Source of the DNA: an uncultured Candidatus Peregrinibacteria bacterium
GTDB lineage: Bacteria > Patescibacteriota > Gracilibacteria > Peribacterales > Peribacteraceae
DNA: 64,000 nucleotides
Assembly (NCBI GenBank): GCA_903854335.1
Contig: CAINVY010000003.1
Span: forward strand, 1 to 64,000
Reading direction: 5' to 3'
Below are positions 9,063-17,839 of the stretch, piece after piece. How positions within the stretch are numbered: the stretch's first letter is position 1; every line of letters starts with the position of its first letter. The notes below the pieces were generated by a model. That model saw only the letters and a program-made list of their open reading frames with translations. It made no database searches and was not told the origin of the DNA. The position numbers and the translations under genes are program-made.

Positions 9063-10112
9063 ATGACGCCCCTCGTCCTCCTTCCCCTGCTCGCGCTCGC
9101 TGTCTCGGTCGCACTCTTTGGCACATCGCTCCTCCTCTTCCCGCGCCTCGGCCTCCTCGACTTCCCCGAGCGCTACGGTCTCACGCGCGGTCGCATCCCC
9201 TACCCCACCGGAATCGTTGCCATCCTGCTCTTCCTCGCGTTCTACATTGCACTGACTCCGCACAGCTTCAAGTCGCTCAGTACCTCGCTTGCCATCCTCA
9301 TCCTCGGCATCTTCTGCTTTCGTGACGATCGCAATCCCCTCCCCCCGTTGCTGCGCATCGCCGTTCAGGTGCTGGTCTCGATTCTCGTCTTCCTCGGCGG
9401 AGCGCAAATCTTCTCCTTCACCAACCCGCTGCAAGGAATCGTCGGAGGACCGGTCTTCATCCTGAATCACTGGCTCGTCACCATCCCCTTCTTCGGGCCT
9501 CTCTCCATTGTCTCCGCTCTCTTCACGGTCTTCTGGCTTGGGCTGACGATTAACGCGCTGAATTGGTTCGACGGGATACCCGGACAAGTGTCGCTGCTCT
9601 CGACCATCGGGTTTTTGACGATCGGCTTTCTCTCGCTCAGCGCACGCGTGCACCAACCGTCCCTGGCTCTGCTGGCCTTCGTGCTCGCCGGTATCAGTTT
9701 CGGTTGTCTCTGCTTCGATTTTCCGCCTCCGCGCATGCTCACGGGCGACACAGGCGCAATGTTCTTCGGGCTCATGCTCGGCCTCCTCACGATCTACTCG
9801 GGCGGTAAAGTGGCGACAGCCTTTCTTGTTCTCGGCGTTCCCCTCTTCGATCTCATCCTCGTCATCGGTCGAAGAATCCGCAAGGGCTCGAGTATCTTTC
9901 GCGGCAATGCGCAGGATGAGCACCTGCACCATCGGTTGCTGCGTCGCGGGTGGCGTCCGCGCTCGGTCATCTTCCTCACCGCCGCAATCGGCGCGGTCTT
10001 CGGCATCTCGGCGCTCTTCTTCTCCACACGAGAGAAGTTCCTCGCAGCGATCCTCCTCTTCCTCTTCATGTTGATGCTCTCCGTATACTCGTCACCCAAG
10101 AGACGCTCCTGA
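9063..10112 (+). CDS. WecA/MraY-family polyprenyl-phosphate sugar-1-phosphate transferase
   Basis: A polytopic membrane enzyme (about 349 residues, roughly 9-10 hydrophobic segments) of glycosyltransferase family 4. Diagnostic loops are 'NALNWFDGIPGQ' (metal/phosphate-binding Asp), 'MLTGDTGAMFFGLMLG' and the cytoplasmic 'QDEHLHHRLLRRG'. The family transfers a sugar-1-phosphate from UDP-sugar to undecaprenyl phosphate. The HLHHR motif points to the WecA/TagO side rather than MraY, so the likely role is starting a cell-surface polysaccharide. The ORF track starts at 9033. I prefer the ATG at 9063, directly before the first membrane segment, but the start is uncertain. Confidence 0.87.
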   Translation: MTPLVLLPLLALAVSVALFGTSLLLFPRLGLLDFPERYGLTRGRIPYPTGIVAILLFLAFYIALTPHSFKSLSTSLAILILGIFCFRDDRNPLPPLLRIAVQVLVSILVFLGGAQIFSFTNPLQGIVGGPVFILNHWLVTIPFFGPLSIVSALFTVFWLGLTINALNWFDGIPGQVSLLSTIGFLTIGFLSLSARVHQPSLALLAFVLAGISFGCLCFDFPPPRMLTGDTGAMFFGLMLGLLTIYSGGKVATAFLVLGVPLFDLILVIGRRIRKGSSIFRGNAQDEHLHHRLLRRGWRPRSVIFLTAAIGAVFGISALFFSTREKFLAAILLFLFMLMLSVYSSPKRRS

Positions 10113-10118
10113 TCTCGC

Positions 10119-10445
10119 ATGCCCCGCTATCACCTCATCGTCTACGTGCCAATCGCGGCTGCCGACACAGTGCGAAGTGCCCTCGCGGAAGTCGGCGCCG
10201 GCACCATCGGAAACTACGACCACTGCTCATTCTCCTCGCGGGGAATCGGCAGGTTCCGCCCTCTCAAAGGAGCAAAGCCCGCACTCGGTAACATTGGACA
10301 CATCGAAGAAGTGGAAGAGGAACGGATCGAGGCCGTGATCGAAACGAAATCCGAAGCACAGCTTCGACACGCACTTGAAGACATCCGTGCCGCGCATCCC
10401 TACGAGGAACCGGCGATTCATGTGCTACCAATGATAGAACGATGA
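10119..10445 (+). CDS. NIF3 C-terminal-like (YqfO insert) small protein
   Basis: A 108-residue protein. It resembles the ferredoxin-like/CutA-like insert domain of NIF3/YqfO proteins as a stand-alone unit: 'YHLIVYVPIAAADTVRSALAEVGAG' at the N-terminus, 'GNYDHCSFSSRGIGRFRP' in the middle and 'DIRAAHPYEEPAIHVLPM' near the end. 'HPYEEPA' is typical of this family. No biochemical role is established for the free-standing domain. It starts 6 bp after the sugar-phosphate transferase stop and overlaps the next gene by ATGA. Confidence 0.75.
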   Translation: MPRYHLIVYVPIAAADTVRSALAEVGAGTIGNYDHCSFSSRGIGRFRPLKGAKPALGNIGHIEEVEEERIEAVIETKSEAQLRHALEDIRAAHPYEEPAIHVLPMIER

Positions 10446-10996
10446 AGACGATCGTAATTTTTCACGGCATCCAAGGCCATGCGGAGGAAAATTGGTTTCC
10501 GTGGCTGAAACGGCAACTCGAAGCGAAAAAGCATCGCGTCATTGTGCCGAATTTTCCGCACCCAGAAGCGCCAATTATTGATGAATGGCTGAACGCGTTT
10601 AAGACATTCGAACCTCTCGTAAATGACGATGCGATGTTCATCGGTCACAGCCTCGGAGCGGCGTTCGTCCTGCGCCTTCTCGAGCAAGCCACGCATCCGA
10701 TCGCAACAGCAGTTCTCGTTGCTCCCGTCTGGGGCATTGCCGGCAATGCGTTCGACCCGCTCATGGCGACATTTACGCAGAACCCGTACGAATGGGATGT
10801 CATTCGAAGTCACTGTCACAACTTCTCTATCGTGCACTCGAATGACGATCCCTATCTCCAACTCGCCAACACACAGGAGCTTGCCAAGCATCTCTCGACA
10901 GACGTGACCGTCATTGAGAATGGCGGCCACTTCAACGCTGCTTCGGGCTTCACTTCATTCCCACAGCTCCTCAACATCGTAGAAGAGCACATGTGA
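10442..10996 (+). CDS. RBBP9/YdeN-type alpha/beta hydrolase
   Basis: A 184-residue serine hydrolase. The N-terminus 'TIVIFHGIQGHAEENWFPWLKRQLE' carries the oxyanion-hole region, 'MFIGHSLGAAFVLRLLE' gives the GHSLG nucleophile elbow, Asp is in 'VHSNDDPYLQL' and His in 'ENGGHFNAASGF'. The family substrate is unknown; related proteins hydrolyse small esters in vitro. It overlaps the NIF3-C-like gene by 4 bp (ATGA), making a short co-directional unit with the upstream sugar-phosphate transferase. Confidence 0.85.
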   Translation: MKTIVIFHGIQGHAEENWFPWLKRQLEAKKHRVIVPNFPHPEAPIIDEWLNAFKTFEPLVNDDAMFIGHSLGAAFVLRLLEQATHPIATAVLVAPVWGIAGNAFDPLMATFTQNPYEWDVIRSHCHNFSIVHSNDDPYLQLANTQELAKHLSTDVTVIENGGHFNAASGFTSFPQLLNIVEEHM

Positions 10997-11021
10997 AATC
11001 TTCGGAATCCTCAATCCCTTC

Positions 11022-12467
11022 TCACTTCTCGAACTTCATCGGTGTGGAGACGAATGCCCCGGGCTGCACCTCCACGATCACCGTCCTGTGCGAAAGCGGA
11101 AGCATTTTCACCTGCGCGACGCCATTCTTGAAATCGGATACGGAGAGTGTATCGGGGCGATACTGCGCATCGCCGTACGATGTTCGCAGATAGAGCTTCC
11201 CGTCGAAGGAAGGATGAGCAACGACCTGTCCATTATCATCAAGGAGCGTGATGGTGATCGTTTCCCACTGCTGTCCATTGAAGGAACTCGCATGATCGAT
11301 CTGCATCGCTGAGAAGGCAGCGGATGCCGTAGACTGCGAAGATGACGAAGACACAACGGACGGTGCGGCAGGAAGCACCACATCCTCCGTGCCCGCAACG
11401 ATTCCCGCAACGCTCGCAGCAATGCTGGAGGAGGAAACCGACGAGGCCATGGCAACAGAGGTGATTCCTCTCTTAGCCAACAGTGCCGCCTTGCGCTGAG
11501 CCACCAAATCCGTGGAGCTGACAGTCGAAGAAGGTGTGTTCAAGACGACCGTTGTCGGCTCCGCCAGATTCGCTTGAACAAACACCATGGGATTCACGGT
11601 ATTGGCATATCCGTTCGCCTGGAATATCTTCGAATCGATTGCCTGCGAAGAACTCATTCCCGCGAGTCTCGCCTGCATGCCGGTAAAGGGCCAATACGGA
11701 TGGAATGGAACGGTCTTGCCATCGATTCCAATATCGCGGTCGATCTGGAAGTGGAGGTGCGGACCCGTCGCATCACCGGTCTGCCCGGAAAGCCCGATCA
11801 GCTGCGTCTTACGCACGATATCTCCTTCCTGCACGTCCGTTTCACTCATGTGAGCATAACAAGAGTAGAGCACCGTCGTCTTTCCGGGATTCAACGGATC
11901 TGGGACATGGGGATGACGAATGACGATGTATTTGCCGAAGCCCGAGGAATCATTCCCCACCTCCGTCACGATGCCATTCGCAATTGATTGGATGGGCGTT
12001 CCCACGGGAACGCGGATATCCACGCCCGGATGGACGCCGGATCCCTCGGCACCCGTCGCATACGAGCCCATGTACCCGACAGAGTAATACGAGTTCGAAC
12101 CATTCACCTGTTCCTTCGCACTGTTATAGGAGGGAAGAGGGATGAGAAGATCAGTGGGAACTTCGGAAAAGAGATGCACCTGAGCATTGCCCCCGTACGT
12201 AGACCAACGCGAATAATCGGGAACACGCGCAACCGGTGGGACTGTCCCCGTGTAGACGATCAGACTATCATCGGTCTGACCGAGAACGGACTTCCAGAAC
12301 ACTTGCCACCCATGCTGCCCCATCATATTGCCCGTCACGAAAGCGAAGACCGAAATTACGGCTACCCAGAAGGTCGCTCTCTGCGACAGATACTGGAGAG
12401 GATGCAGCTCCCTCTTCTTATGGAGGGGACGCAATTTGAACTTCCGGTTTTTTGACAGTTTTTTCAT
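11022..12467 (-). CDS. Membrane-anchored M23 metallopeptidase (LytM-like)
   Basis: A 481-residue protein with a basic N-terminus, one membrane anchor ('FWVAVISVFAFVTGNMMG', about residues 33-50) and an extracytoplasmic M23 domain. Zinc-site motifs: 'GSGVHPGVDIRVPVGTPI' (HxxxD), 'YSCYAHMSE' and 'TGPHLHFQID' (HxH). Family role: cleavage of peptidoglycan cross-bridges or stem peptides during growth or division. A Ser/Ala-rich linker and a C-terminal beta-rich domain of about 80 residues follow. It is divergent from the TsaE-HD gene with only 40 bp between the start codons. Confidence 0.9.
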   Translation of the reverse strand: MKKLSKNRKFKLRPLHKKRELHPLQYLSQRATFWVAVISVFAFVTGNMMGQHGWQVFWKSVLGQTDDSLIVYTGTVPPVARVPDYSRWSTYGGNAQVHLFSEVPTDLLIPLPSYNSAKEQVNGSNSYYSVGYMGSYATGAEGSGVHPGVDIRVPVGTPIQSIANGIVTEVGNDSSGFGKYIVIRHPHVPDPLNPGKTTVLYSCYAHMSETDVQEGDIVRKTQLIGLSGQTGDATGPHLHFQIDRDIGIDGKTVPFHPYWPFTGMQARLAGMSSSQAIDSKIFQANGYANTVNPMVFVQANLAEPTTVVLNTPSSTVSSTDLVAQRKAALLAKRGITSVAMASSVSSSSIAASVAGIVAGTEDVVLPAAPSVVSSSSSQSTASAAFSAMQIDHASSFNGQQWETITITLLDDNGQVVAHPSFDGKLYLRTSYGDAQYRPDTLSVSDFKNGVAQVKMLPLSHRTVIVEVQPGAFVSTPMKFEK

Positions 12468-12485
12468 ATGTGTTTTGTTACCATC

Positions 12486-12514
12486 ATAATATCATTATTA
12501 GCATGTTATGTCAA
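12486..12514 (-). promoter_or_regulatory. Sigma-70-type promoter for the M23 peptidase
   Basis: On the minus strand, a perfect -35 TTGACA (12514-12509), a 17-bp spacer and -10 TATTAT (12491-12486), 18 bp before the ATG. The -35 overlaps the ATG of the divergent TsaE-HD gene at 12508, so RNA polymerase here and transcription of the other gene probably interfere. Confidence 0.7.
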
Positions 12515-13524
12515 TTACTGATTCCTACCAAATATCGCTACTCAATCCCGAAAACACGATAACTTCGGGAGCATCCCTCGCAAAGACCCTATACGCCTTC
12601 CCAGTAGATATTCTTCTGTCCGGAGATCTTGGAACAGGAAAGACAACTCTGCTGAGAGGATTTGCGAAGGCGCTTTCCATAGAAGACTCCATCGTCAGTC
12701 CCACATTTGCCCTCGAACAAAGGTACGAAACTCCCTACGGAGAAATGGCACACATCGATCTCTATCGTCTCACAACACTGCAAGCGCGAGATCTTCTCCA
12801 TGCCTCGGAGGAACACTGCGCCATTCGCTGCATTGAGTGGCCGCAGCGTCTCGACCTTCCCCTCCCGGAATGTTTCCCGCAGAGCATCGCGATTACCCTC
12901 GAAGAAGAAGGTGACGGCCGCCTCCTCTCCGTCGACTTCCGGGACATTCCTTTCCCATCCGACGATGAGATTGCGACATGGCGCCACGAATGCATGGTTC
13001 CCTCGGGAGTCGCGAAGCACTGCGATGCTGTTGCGGCATTCATTCAAAACGTCATCATCCCCTCGATGAAGACACAGCACCGCATCGTTCGACCTCAGAT
13101 GCTGCGCGCGGCAGCGATGACGCACGATCTCCTACGCTTCCTCGACTTCAAAAACCAAGCCTTCGCGATCACGCACACAGAGGAGCAGGAACAACGCTGG
13201 GCTCAATTGCGCGAATCCTACGACGGTCTCTCCCACGAGAGCGCCTGCGAACGATTCCTTTCGGAGCGCGGATTCGCCACCCTCGGGCGCGTCGTGGGGA
13301 CACACGGGCTCGCTCTCCCCTCTCACGAACGCGTCACGATCGAACAGAAGATCCTCTTCTACGCCGACAAGCGCGTGAAGATGGACTCCGTCGTCTCTCT
13401 CGACGAACGTTTTGCGGATTTTCGTGCTCGCTATGACGAGGGGAAAGCTTCTGAGGAATCCGCACGATGGTACGAAGAAGCGAAGGAGCTCGAGAAAGAG
13501 CTCTTCCCGCACGGATGTCCCTGA
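12508..13524 (+). CDS. tsaE: TsaE-like ATPase fused to an HD-domain hydrolase
   Basis: 338 residues in two parts. Residues 1 to about 140 are TsaE (YjeE): Walker A 'LSGDLGTGKTTLLRG', the family block 'VSPTFALEQRYE' and 'MAHIDLYRL'. TsaE is the ATPase of the TsaBDE complex that makes t6A37 on tRNAs reading ANN codons. Residues about 165-338 are an HD domain: His in 'VAKHCDAVAAF', the HD pair in 'AMTHDLLRFLDF', His in 'VVGTHGLAL' and Asp in 'FYADKRVKM', the layout of a metal-dependent phosphohydrolase. Bacterial TsaE is normally about 150 residues and stands alone. No Shine-Dalgarno sequence precedes the ATG at 12508, so the transcript may be nearly leaderless. Confidence 0.85.
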   Translation: MSITDSYQISLLNPENTITSGASLAKTLYAFPVDILLSGDLGTGKTTLLRGFAKALSIEDSIVSPTFALEQRYETPYGEMAHIDLYRLTTLQARDLLHASEEHCAIRCIEWPQRLDLPLPECFPQSIAITLEEEGDGRLLSVDFRDIPFPSDDEIATWRHECMVPSGVAKHCDAVAAFIQNVIIPSMKTQHRIVRPQMLRAAAMTHDLLRFLDFKNQAFAITHTEEQEQRWAQLRESYDGLSHESACERFLSERGFATLGRVVGTHGLALPSHERVTIEQKILFYADKRVKMDSVVSLDERFADFRARYDEGKASEESARWYEEAKELEKELFPHGCP

Positions 13525-13536
13525 CTTTCTCTCTGC

Positions 13537-14100
13537 TTAGAGCCGCCAGGGGATGAGCTGTTGATACAGAATCGAGAGAACAGTCTGAAGTCCACCTCTT
13601 ACAATGAAAGGGCTGAGAACAAGAAATAGAAGTGCGAGCGACACACCCCCAATCACCAAGTATTCACGCAAAGTCAGAGCTTTCTTCTTTGAGGAAAAGA
13701 TCACATCGCGATTCGTCATCACTCTCAGTGATCGAACAAACAACATTCCCTTCGTGAGAAGAAGAACCGCCGCACTGAAGACCATCGTAAGGATCGCCGC
13801 AGTCCCCTCCCTCGCGACGAAGCCGGAAAAAGGACTCAGAATGACAACGAAAAGAAGTCCGATCGAGAAGAGGAGTGCATCGTTCAAAAAAAGTCTCGCA
13901 ACGGAATCGCGTGAACGTGCTCGAGCACGCGCCACGGTGAATGCCGCCGCGAGAAAAAGCAGCGACACCCCGAAGTTCGTCAGAGATGCGAGAATGAAGA
14001 GCACGACGAACACTCCGGCATGGAACGCATAGAGATCACTCCATCGAACAAGTGAGGCGCGCTGCAGTTGGCTCTGTCTTGTCATGGTTGTTTCGTACAC
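13537..14100 (-). CDS. Polytopic membrane protein of unknown function
   Basis: 187 residues with about five hydrophobic segments, including 'FHAGVFVVLFILASLTNFGVSLLFLA', 'FSIGLLFVVILSPFSGFVA', 'AAILTMVFSAAVLLLTKGMLFV' and 'YLVIGGVSLALLFLVLSPFIV'. Between them lie short Arg/Lys-rich loops. I recognise no family. It is convergent with the TsaE-HD gene (12 bp between the stops) and lies after rarA on the same strand, about 45 bp from the rarA stop. Confidence 0.7.
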   Translation of the reverse strand: MYETTMTRQSQLQRASLVRWSDLYAFHAGVFVVLFILASLTNFGVSLLFLAAAFTVARARARSRDSVARLFLNDALLFSIGLLFVVILSPFSGFVAREGTAAILTMVFSAAVLLLTKGMLFVRSLRVMTNRDVIFSSKKKALTLREYLVIGGVSLALLFLVLSPFIVRGGLQTVLSILYQQLIPWRL

Positions 14101-14145
14101 TATAACATTTTGTTGCTTATCTGTCCATGTTTTCAGAATACCGTA

Positions 14146-15447
14146 TTAGCGAAGGATTTTGCGTATTTTTGCTATTCTCTCCCTCACTTCCTTCTCAAAA
14201 CCACGATCTGATGGCTCGTAGACGTCTTCCGGCTCCATCCCGATCGGGAAGTACGACGCACGCACAACGGCCCCTTCGCTCTCGTGAGGATACTGATACC
14301 CGACGTGGTACCCCTGTTCCCGCATCGCCTTCACGGGAGCGTTGCGAAGGTGATAGGGAACTTCCAGTGAGGGGGCCAAGCGAATTCGCTCCTTCGTTCG
14401 ATCCTTGGCGCACGTCACGGAGTTACTCTTGGGGGCCTGGCTCAGGTACACGCATGCGTGAGCGAGGAAAAATTCCCCCTCCGGCAATCCGACAAGCTCG
14501 AAGGCCTGCCATGCAGACACCACGATCTGGAGCGCACGCGGATCGGCGTTCCCCACATCCTCACTCGCGAAGATCGCCATGCGACGAAAAAGAAACCTCG
14601 GATCTTCCCCGCTCTCGATCATCTTAAAGAGCCACACGAGCGCCGCGTCGACGTCGCTCCCGCGCATCGTTTTGATGAATGCCGAGATCGTATCGTAGTG
14701 ATCCTCGCGATCGGAGTCGTAGCGTTTGGAACGTTCACTGAAGAGCTTGCGTGCATCATCAAGAGAAATCTTCTTCCCCACCGTCATCACCGTCAGCTCC
14801 AGAGCATTGAGCGCGATGCGCGCATCTCCGTTGCTCACGGTAGCGATGTGCTCGATCGCCTCGCGGGCGAGGGAGACCTTTCCTCCAAATCCCCTCTCAT
14901 CCACAATCGCTCGCTCCAAAATAAGGGAAAGATTCTCCAAGCTGAGAGGCTTGAGCAAATAGACCTGCGACCGCGACACGAGCGCGGCGTTCACGTCGAA
15001 GTAGGGATTCTGCGTCGTCGCCCCGATCAGCGTCACCACCCCGTTCTCAACAAATGGAAGAAGTGCATCCTGCTGGGCAGTATTGAATCGATGAATTTCG
15101 TCCACGAAGAGAACTGTGCGCGTCTTGAATGTCTCTCGCATGCGCCTCGCTTCTTCGCAAACCTCCTTGAGTTCCTTCACCCCGCTCGTCACCGCATTGA
15201 GTCGTACAAAGGTCGCCTCCGTAGAAGCCGCAATAACATGCGCCAGCGCGGTCTTGCCCGTCCCGGGAGGTCCGGCGAGAATGATAGAGCGAAGCTGATC
15301 GTGCTCGATCGCATTACGCAGCGCCGTCCCCTCCCCCACAATCGCTTCTTGCCCTACGAATTCCGCGAGGCTGCGCGGCCGCATCCGATAGGCCAGAGGT
15401 TCTGTTGTAGCCGCGTTTGAAACGGGCGCACGTGCCATGGGAACCAT
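14146..15447 (-). CDS. rarA: Replication-associated recombination protein A (RarA/MgsA)
   Basis: A full-length AAA+ ATPase of 433 residues. Visible are 'RPRSLAEFVGQEAIVG', Walker A 'ILAGPPGTGKTALAHVIA', Walker B 'TVLFVDEIHRFN', sensor 1 'LIGATTQNPYFDVNAAL' and the C-terminal MgsA block 'SGEDPRFLFRRMAIFASEDVGNADP'. The tail has 'LAPSLEVPYHLRNAPVKAMREQGYHVGYQYPHE', typical of the tetramerisation domain. Family role: acts at stalled replication forks together with SSB and recombination factors. Confidence 0.95.
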   Translation of the reverse strand: MVPMARAPVSNAATTEPLAYRMRPRSLAEFVGQEAIVGEGTALRNAIEHDQLRSIILAGPPGTGKTALAHVIAASTEATFVRLNAVTSGVKELKEVCEEARRMRETFKTRTVLFVDEIHRFNTAQQDALLPFVENGVVTLIGATTQNPYFDVNAALVSRSQVYLLKPLSLENLSLILERAIVDERGFGGKVSLAREAIEHIATVSNGDARIALNALELTVMTVGKKISLDDARKLFSERSKRYDSDREDHYDTISAFIKTMRGSDVDAALVWLFKMIESGEDPRFLFRRMAIFASEDVGNADPRALQIVVSAWQAFELVGLPEGEFFLAHACVYLSQAPKSNSVTCAKDRTKERIRLAPSLEVPYHLRNAPVKAMREQGYHVGYQYPHESEGAVVRASYFPIGMEPEDVYEPSDRGFEKEVRERIAKIRKILR

Positions 15448-15476
15448 CGTAGCGCGAAAAGAAGAGGGGCGTCAGA

Positions 15477-16436
15477 TCAATGCGTCATATTTTTCGCGAC
15501 CTGATGTGCGAAGCAACCACGCAATGCCTCTTCGGCAGCATCCACCAGTGCACGGAGAAAAGCACCGTCTCGCGTCGACGGAAGCGTGGAAAGTTTATCT
15601 CCCTCCCCCAGGGAAAACACCTCGAAAGGCACACCGAGAGCCAACGCGGCAATCGCGCCGTGATAACGCGCAGTGTAGACCTGACCGCACGAGGCAACAG
15701 CTTGAGCAAGATCTCTCAGGTTTCGCACGGGACGAAAGACCGCACGCGGAAGAAGAAACTGCAGTCTTTGAGAAAAAACGATCTCGCGCGGATCATCGGG
15801 ATGGAGCGAAAGGATAATGGCTGGCTTACCCGAGGCCTCTGCACGCTCCTGCGCCTGGTGGAAAAACTCTTCCGTCGCATTGAAGCGGGGAATAATGGCG
15901 AAATGCTCGGGCGACACTGACAAATTCAGATCCTGCAGAAGCGAAAATACGGGATCGAATCCCTCCGAAACGAGAAGATTCTTGACGAGGGACTTCGCGC
16001 GCGAGAGGGACGAGGCATCGCGCACGGAGAAGAACGAAGCATGTCGAAAAGCGCTCCGCGCAAGCATCTCTCCCACTCTCGTACGGAATGGCCCCACTCC
16101 CTGGAACGCAAAGTACACGGGCTTGCCAAAGAAACCGGCGACCTTCGCGTGCAGCCACCAGAGCACACACGCGTGTACCGACTCTATATCCGTGAAAAGC
16201 GTGCCACCCCCGAACACCACGGCATCGCAAGACTTGAATGCACGGACCGTTCGCCACCAGGGCCGAAGGAATGATCGAATCCCGCATGGCAATCGGGGTA
16301 CGTCCGTGCCCCTGGGCGCAGCCGAAACGATCTGCCACTCTTCGCCTGCAAACCGCGAGAGGAAGTACGCAAGAAGAGCCTCATCTCCGAGGTTCCCGAC
16401 ACCATAGTTTCCCACAAGTAAAAGCCGCATACGCAC
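15477..16436 (-). CDS. csaB: CsaB-like polysaccharide pyruvyl transferase
   Basis: A 319-residue protein starting 'MRMRLLLVGNYGVGNLGDEALLAYFLSRF', the characteristic N-terminus of the pyruvyltransferase family. Later blocks are 'CDAVVFGGGTLFTDI', 'YFAFQGVGPFRTRVGE', 'FFSVRDASSLSRAKSL' and 'VYTARYHGAIAALALGVPF'. CsaB adds a ketal-linked pyruvate to a secondary cell-wall polysaccharide; in several bacteria this anchors SLH-domain S-layer proteins. Here it suggests an S-layer or pyruvylated surface glycan, although no SLH protein is visible in the window. The start could also be the second Met at 16430. Confidence 0.85.
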   Translation of the reverse strand: MRMRLLLVGNYGVGNLGDEALLAYFLSRFAGEEWQIVSAAPRGTDVPRLPCGIRSFLRPWWRTVRAFKSCDAVVFGGGTLFTDIESVHACVLWWLHAKVAGFFGKPVYFAFQGVGPFRTRVGEMLARSAFRHASFFSVRDASSLSRAKSLVKNLLVSEGFDPVFSLLQDLNLSVSPEHFAIIPRFNATEEFFHQAQERAEASGKPAIILSLHPDDPREIVFSQRLQFLLPRAVFRPVRNLRDLAQAVASCGQVYTARYHGAIAALALGVPFEVFSLGEGDKLSTLPSTRDGAFLRALVDAAEEALRGCFAHQVAKNMTH

Positions 16437-16463
16437 AGTATACGCACCTTTCGTTCCATGTCT

Positions 16464-16913
16464 TCAGGCCTCCGTCGCCACTTCCGCCTCCGGTTGGACA
16501 GCCGCCTCCTCCGCTACGGGAGGTTCCGGCGCCTGTACAGCCACCGCAAACTCATCGGCGCCCGTGAATCGCTCGCTGAGTCTCGCGGACTTCCCTCTCC
16601 TGCCGCGAAGGAAGGAGAGCTTCGCGCGACGCACCTTCGCGACCTTCTTCACTTCGATCTTCTCAATGACCGGTGATTGCAGGGGGAATACTCTCTCCAC
16701 GCCAATACCGGATGCAATGCGTCGCACCGTAAACGACACGTCCGTCGCAGTGTGTCCGCGATGAATGGCGATGATCAATCCTTCGAAAATCTGCACGCGC
16801 TCCTTCTCCCCTTCCTTGATCCGCTCGTGCACACGAACGGTATATCCCGGAGCGAGCGGGGGGTGCTTCTTTGTGAAGCGGGTTGCCTGATCGTGGAGAA
16901 TGAGAGAGGGCAC
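16464..16913 (-). CDS. rplS: 50S ribosomal protein L19 with C-terminal extension
   Basis: 149 residues; L19 is usually about 115. The core is clear: 'PPLAPGYTVRVHERIKEGEKERVQIFEGLIIA', 'SFTVRRIASGIGVERVFPLQSP' and 'KVAKVRRAKLSFLRGRRGKSARL'. L19 sits at the 30S-50S interface near the L14 bridge. The last 35 or so residues are Ala/Glu/Pro/Val-rich with no known domain, probably a disordered lineage-specific tail. A small stem, AAGCCA-TTT-TGGCTT, lies between the upstream winged-helix gene and this one. It has no proper T-tract, so I leave it uncalled. Confidence 0.94.
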   Translation of the reverse strand: MPSLILHDQATRFTKKHPPLAPGYTVRVHERIKEGEKERVQIFEGLIIAIHRGHTATDVSFTVRRIASGIGVERVFPLQSPVIEKIEVKKVAKVRRAKLSFLRGRRGKSARLSERFTGADEFAVAVQAPEPPVAEEAAVQPEAEVATEA

Positions 16914-16984
16914 TGCAGAACTTGAAAGCCGATGGAGACTACAGAACGCCTCTCCCCCTGTAAAGCCAAAATGGCTTCCTCAGC

Positions 16985-17581
16985 TCATTCTCGGGCTTCT
17001 TCTATTTGCGCCTGCATGGTGTTGTGCACGATGAAATTGCGCGGATCGTTGAGGATTTCCAGGATGAAGCGGTCGCGCAGGCTCAAGCGATAGAGAAAGT
17101 CTGCTTCCGAGAAGATACTGTACTTCACGTCTTTGAGCGTTGAATCCTGCGCCAGGAGCGCCTCCAGCAATTCCTTCTTCACCACGCCGACGATGAGAAG
17201 ATCGACCTTACTCTCCGTCCCCGTGAACGTTCCTGCGAGGAGGATTAGCTGAACATTCGGCAGCTTCTTGAGGCTGGCAATCACCGGACTCTCCGTCTGG
17301 ATCTCCTTAGAGAAAATACTGCGCAATTCCGCAAAGAGAGGAAACTCCGAATCCACACGGTAGTACTTCTTGCGGTTCTTGTGACGCGACTTCACTAGTC
17401 CGATACGACGAAGGTTTTCCAATTCTCTGCGAATGGAGTTGATCTGCTCTCCGAGCAAACGTGTCAGCTCTCGAATGAAAAATTCCTCTTCCGAATGGAG
17501 GAGAAAAGTGGACAAAAGCTTCACTCTTGTCTGAGAACTAAACAGCGCTTTAAGTGTCACTGAGGACATGTTCACAAACAT
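16985..17581 (-). CDS. Winged-helix DNA-binding protein with degenerate nucleotidyltransferase-like domain
   Basis: 198 residues. The N-terminal 90 or so form a winged helix-turn-helix ('FIRELTRLLGEQINSIRRELENLRRIGLVKS', then 'NRKKYYRVD' in the wing). The C-terminal half ('NVQLILLAGTFTGTESKVDLLIVGVVKKELLE') resembles a minimal nucleotidyltransferase fold of the kind seen in transcription regulators, without an intact GS/DxD catalytic pair. Probably a transcription factor; its targets are unknown. A strong AGGAGG stands 11 nt before the ATG at 17581, inside the palindrome AGGAGGTCTCCT, which could partly mask the ribosome site. The inner Met (17569) is an alternative start. Confidence 0.7.
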   Translation of the reverse strand: MFVNMSSVTLKALFSSQTRVKLLSTFLLHSEEEFFIRELTRLLGEQINSIRRELENLRRIGLVKSRHKNRKKYYRVDSEFPLFAELRSIFSKEIQTESPVIASLKKLPNVQLILLAGTFTGTESKVDLLIVGVVKKELLEALLAQDSTLKDVKYSIFSEADFLYRLSLRDRFILEILNDPRNFIVHNTMQAQIEEARE

Positions 17582-17806
17582 TACTCAGGAGACCTCCTAT
17601 AGTGCAAGAAAGTTATTCAAAACTGTGTACATCTTTCTTGTTCAGAGTATTTGGCTAATATAAGAGCAGTTATGTGATAAATTCATTGAAATTTTGCATT
17701 CTTTGATCACAATTTGTACTCGCCTTTATGAAAATATATTGTCTAGATTAATATCCTTCGGTTTGAGAGAGCTATTCCCTTCTCTCGAAAGCCCTTCTGG
17801 CGATTG

Positions 17807-17812
17807 TATAAT
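17807..17812 (+). promoter_or_regulatory. Probable -10 element of the VirB6-like operon
   Basis: A perfect TATAAT lies 27 bp before the chosen ATG at 17840. No good -35 is visible at 16-18 bp. The ORF-track TTG start at 17804 overlaps this box, which argues for the later ATG. Confidence 0.45.
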
Positions 17813-17839
17813 GAACAGAAATATGGTATCCTGATCAGA

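Noticed and set aside
8994-9932. 312-codon minus-strand ORF rich in Glu/Asp
   Set aside because: Antisense to the WecA/MraY-like gene; the charged low-complexity translation is typical of the complement of a membrane-protein gene.
16955-16985. Hairpin AAGCCA-TTT-TGGCTT as terminator of the winged-helix gene
   Set aside because: The stem is only 6 bp and it is not followed by a run of T on the transcribed strand.
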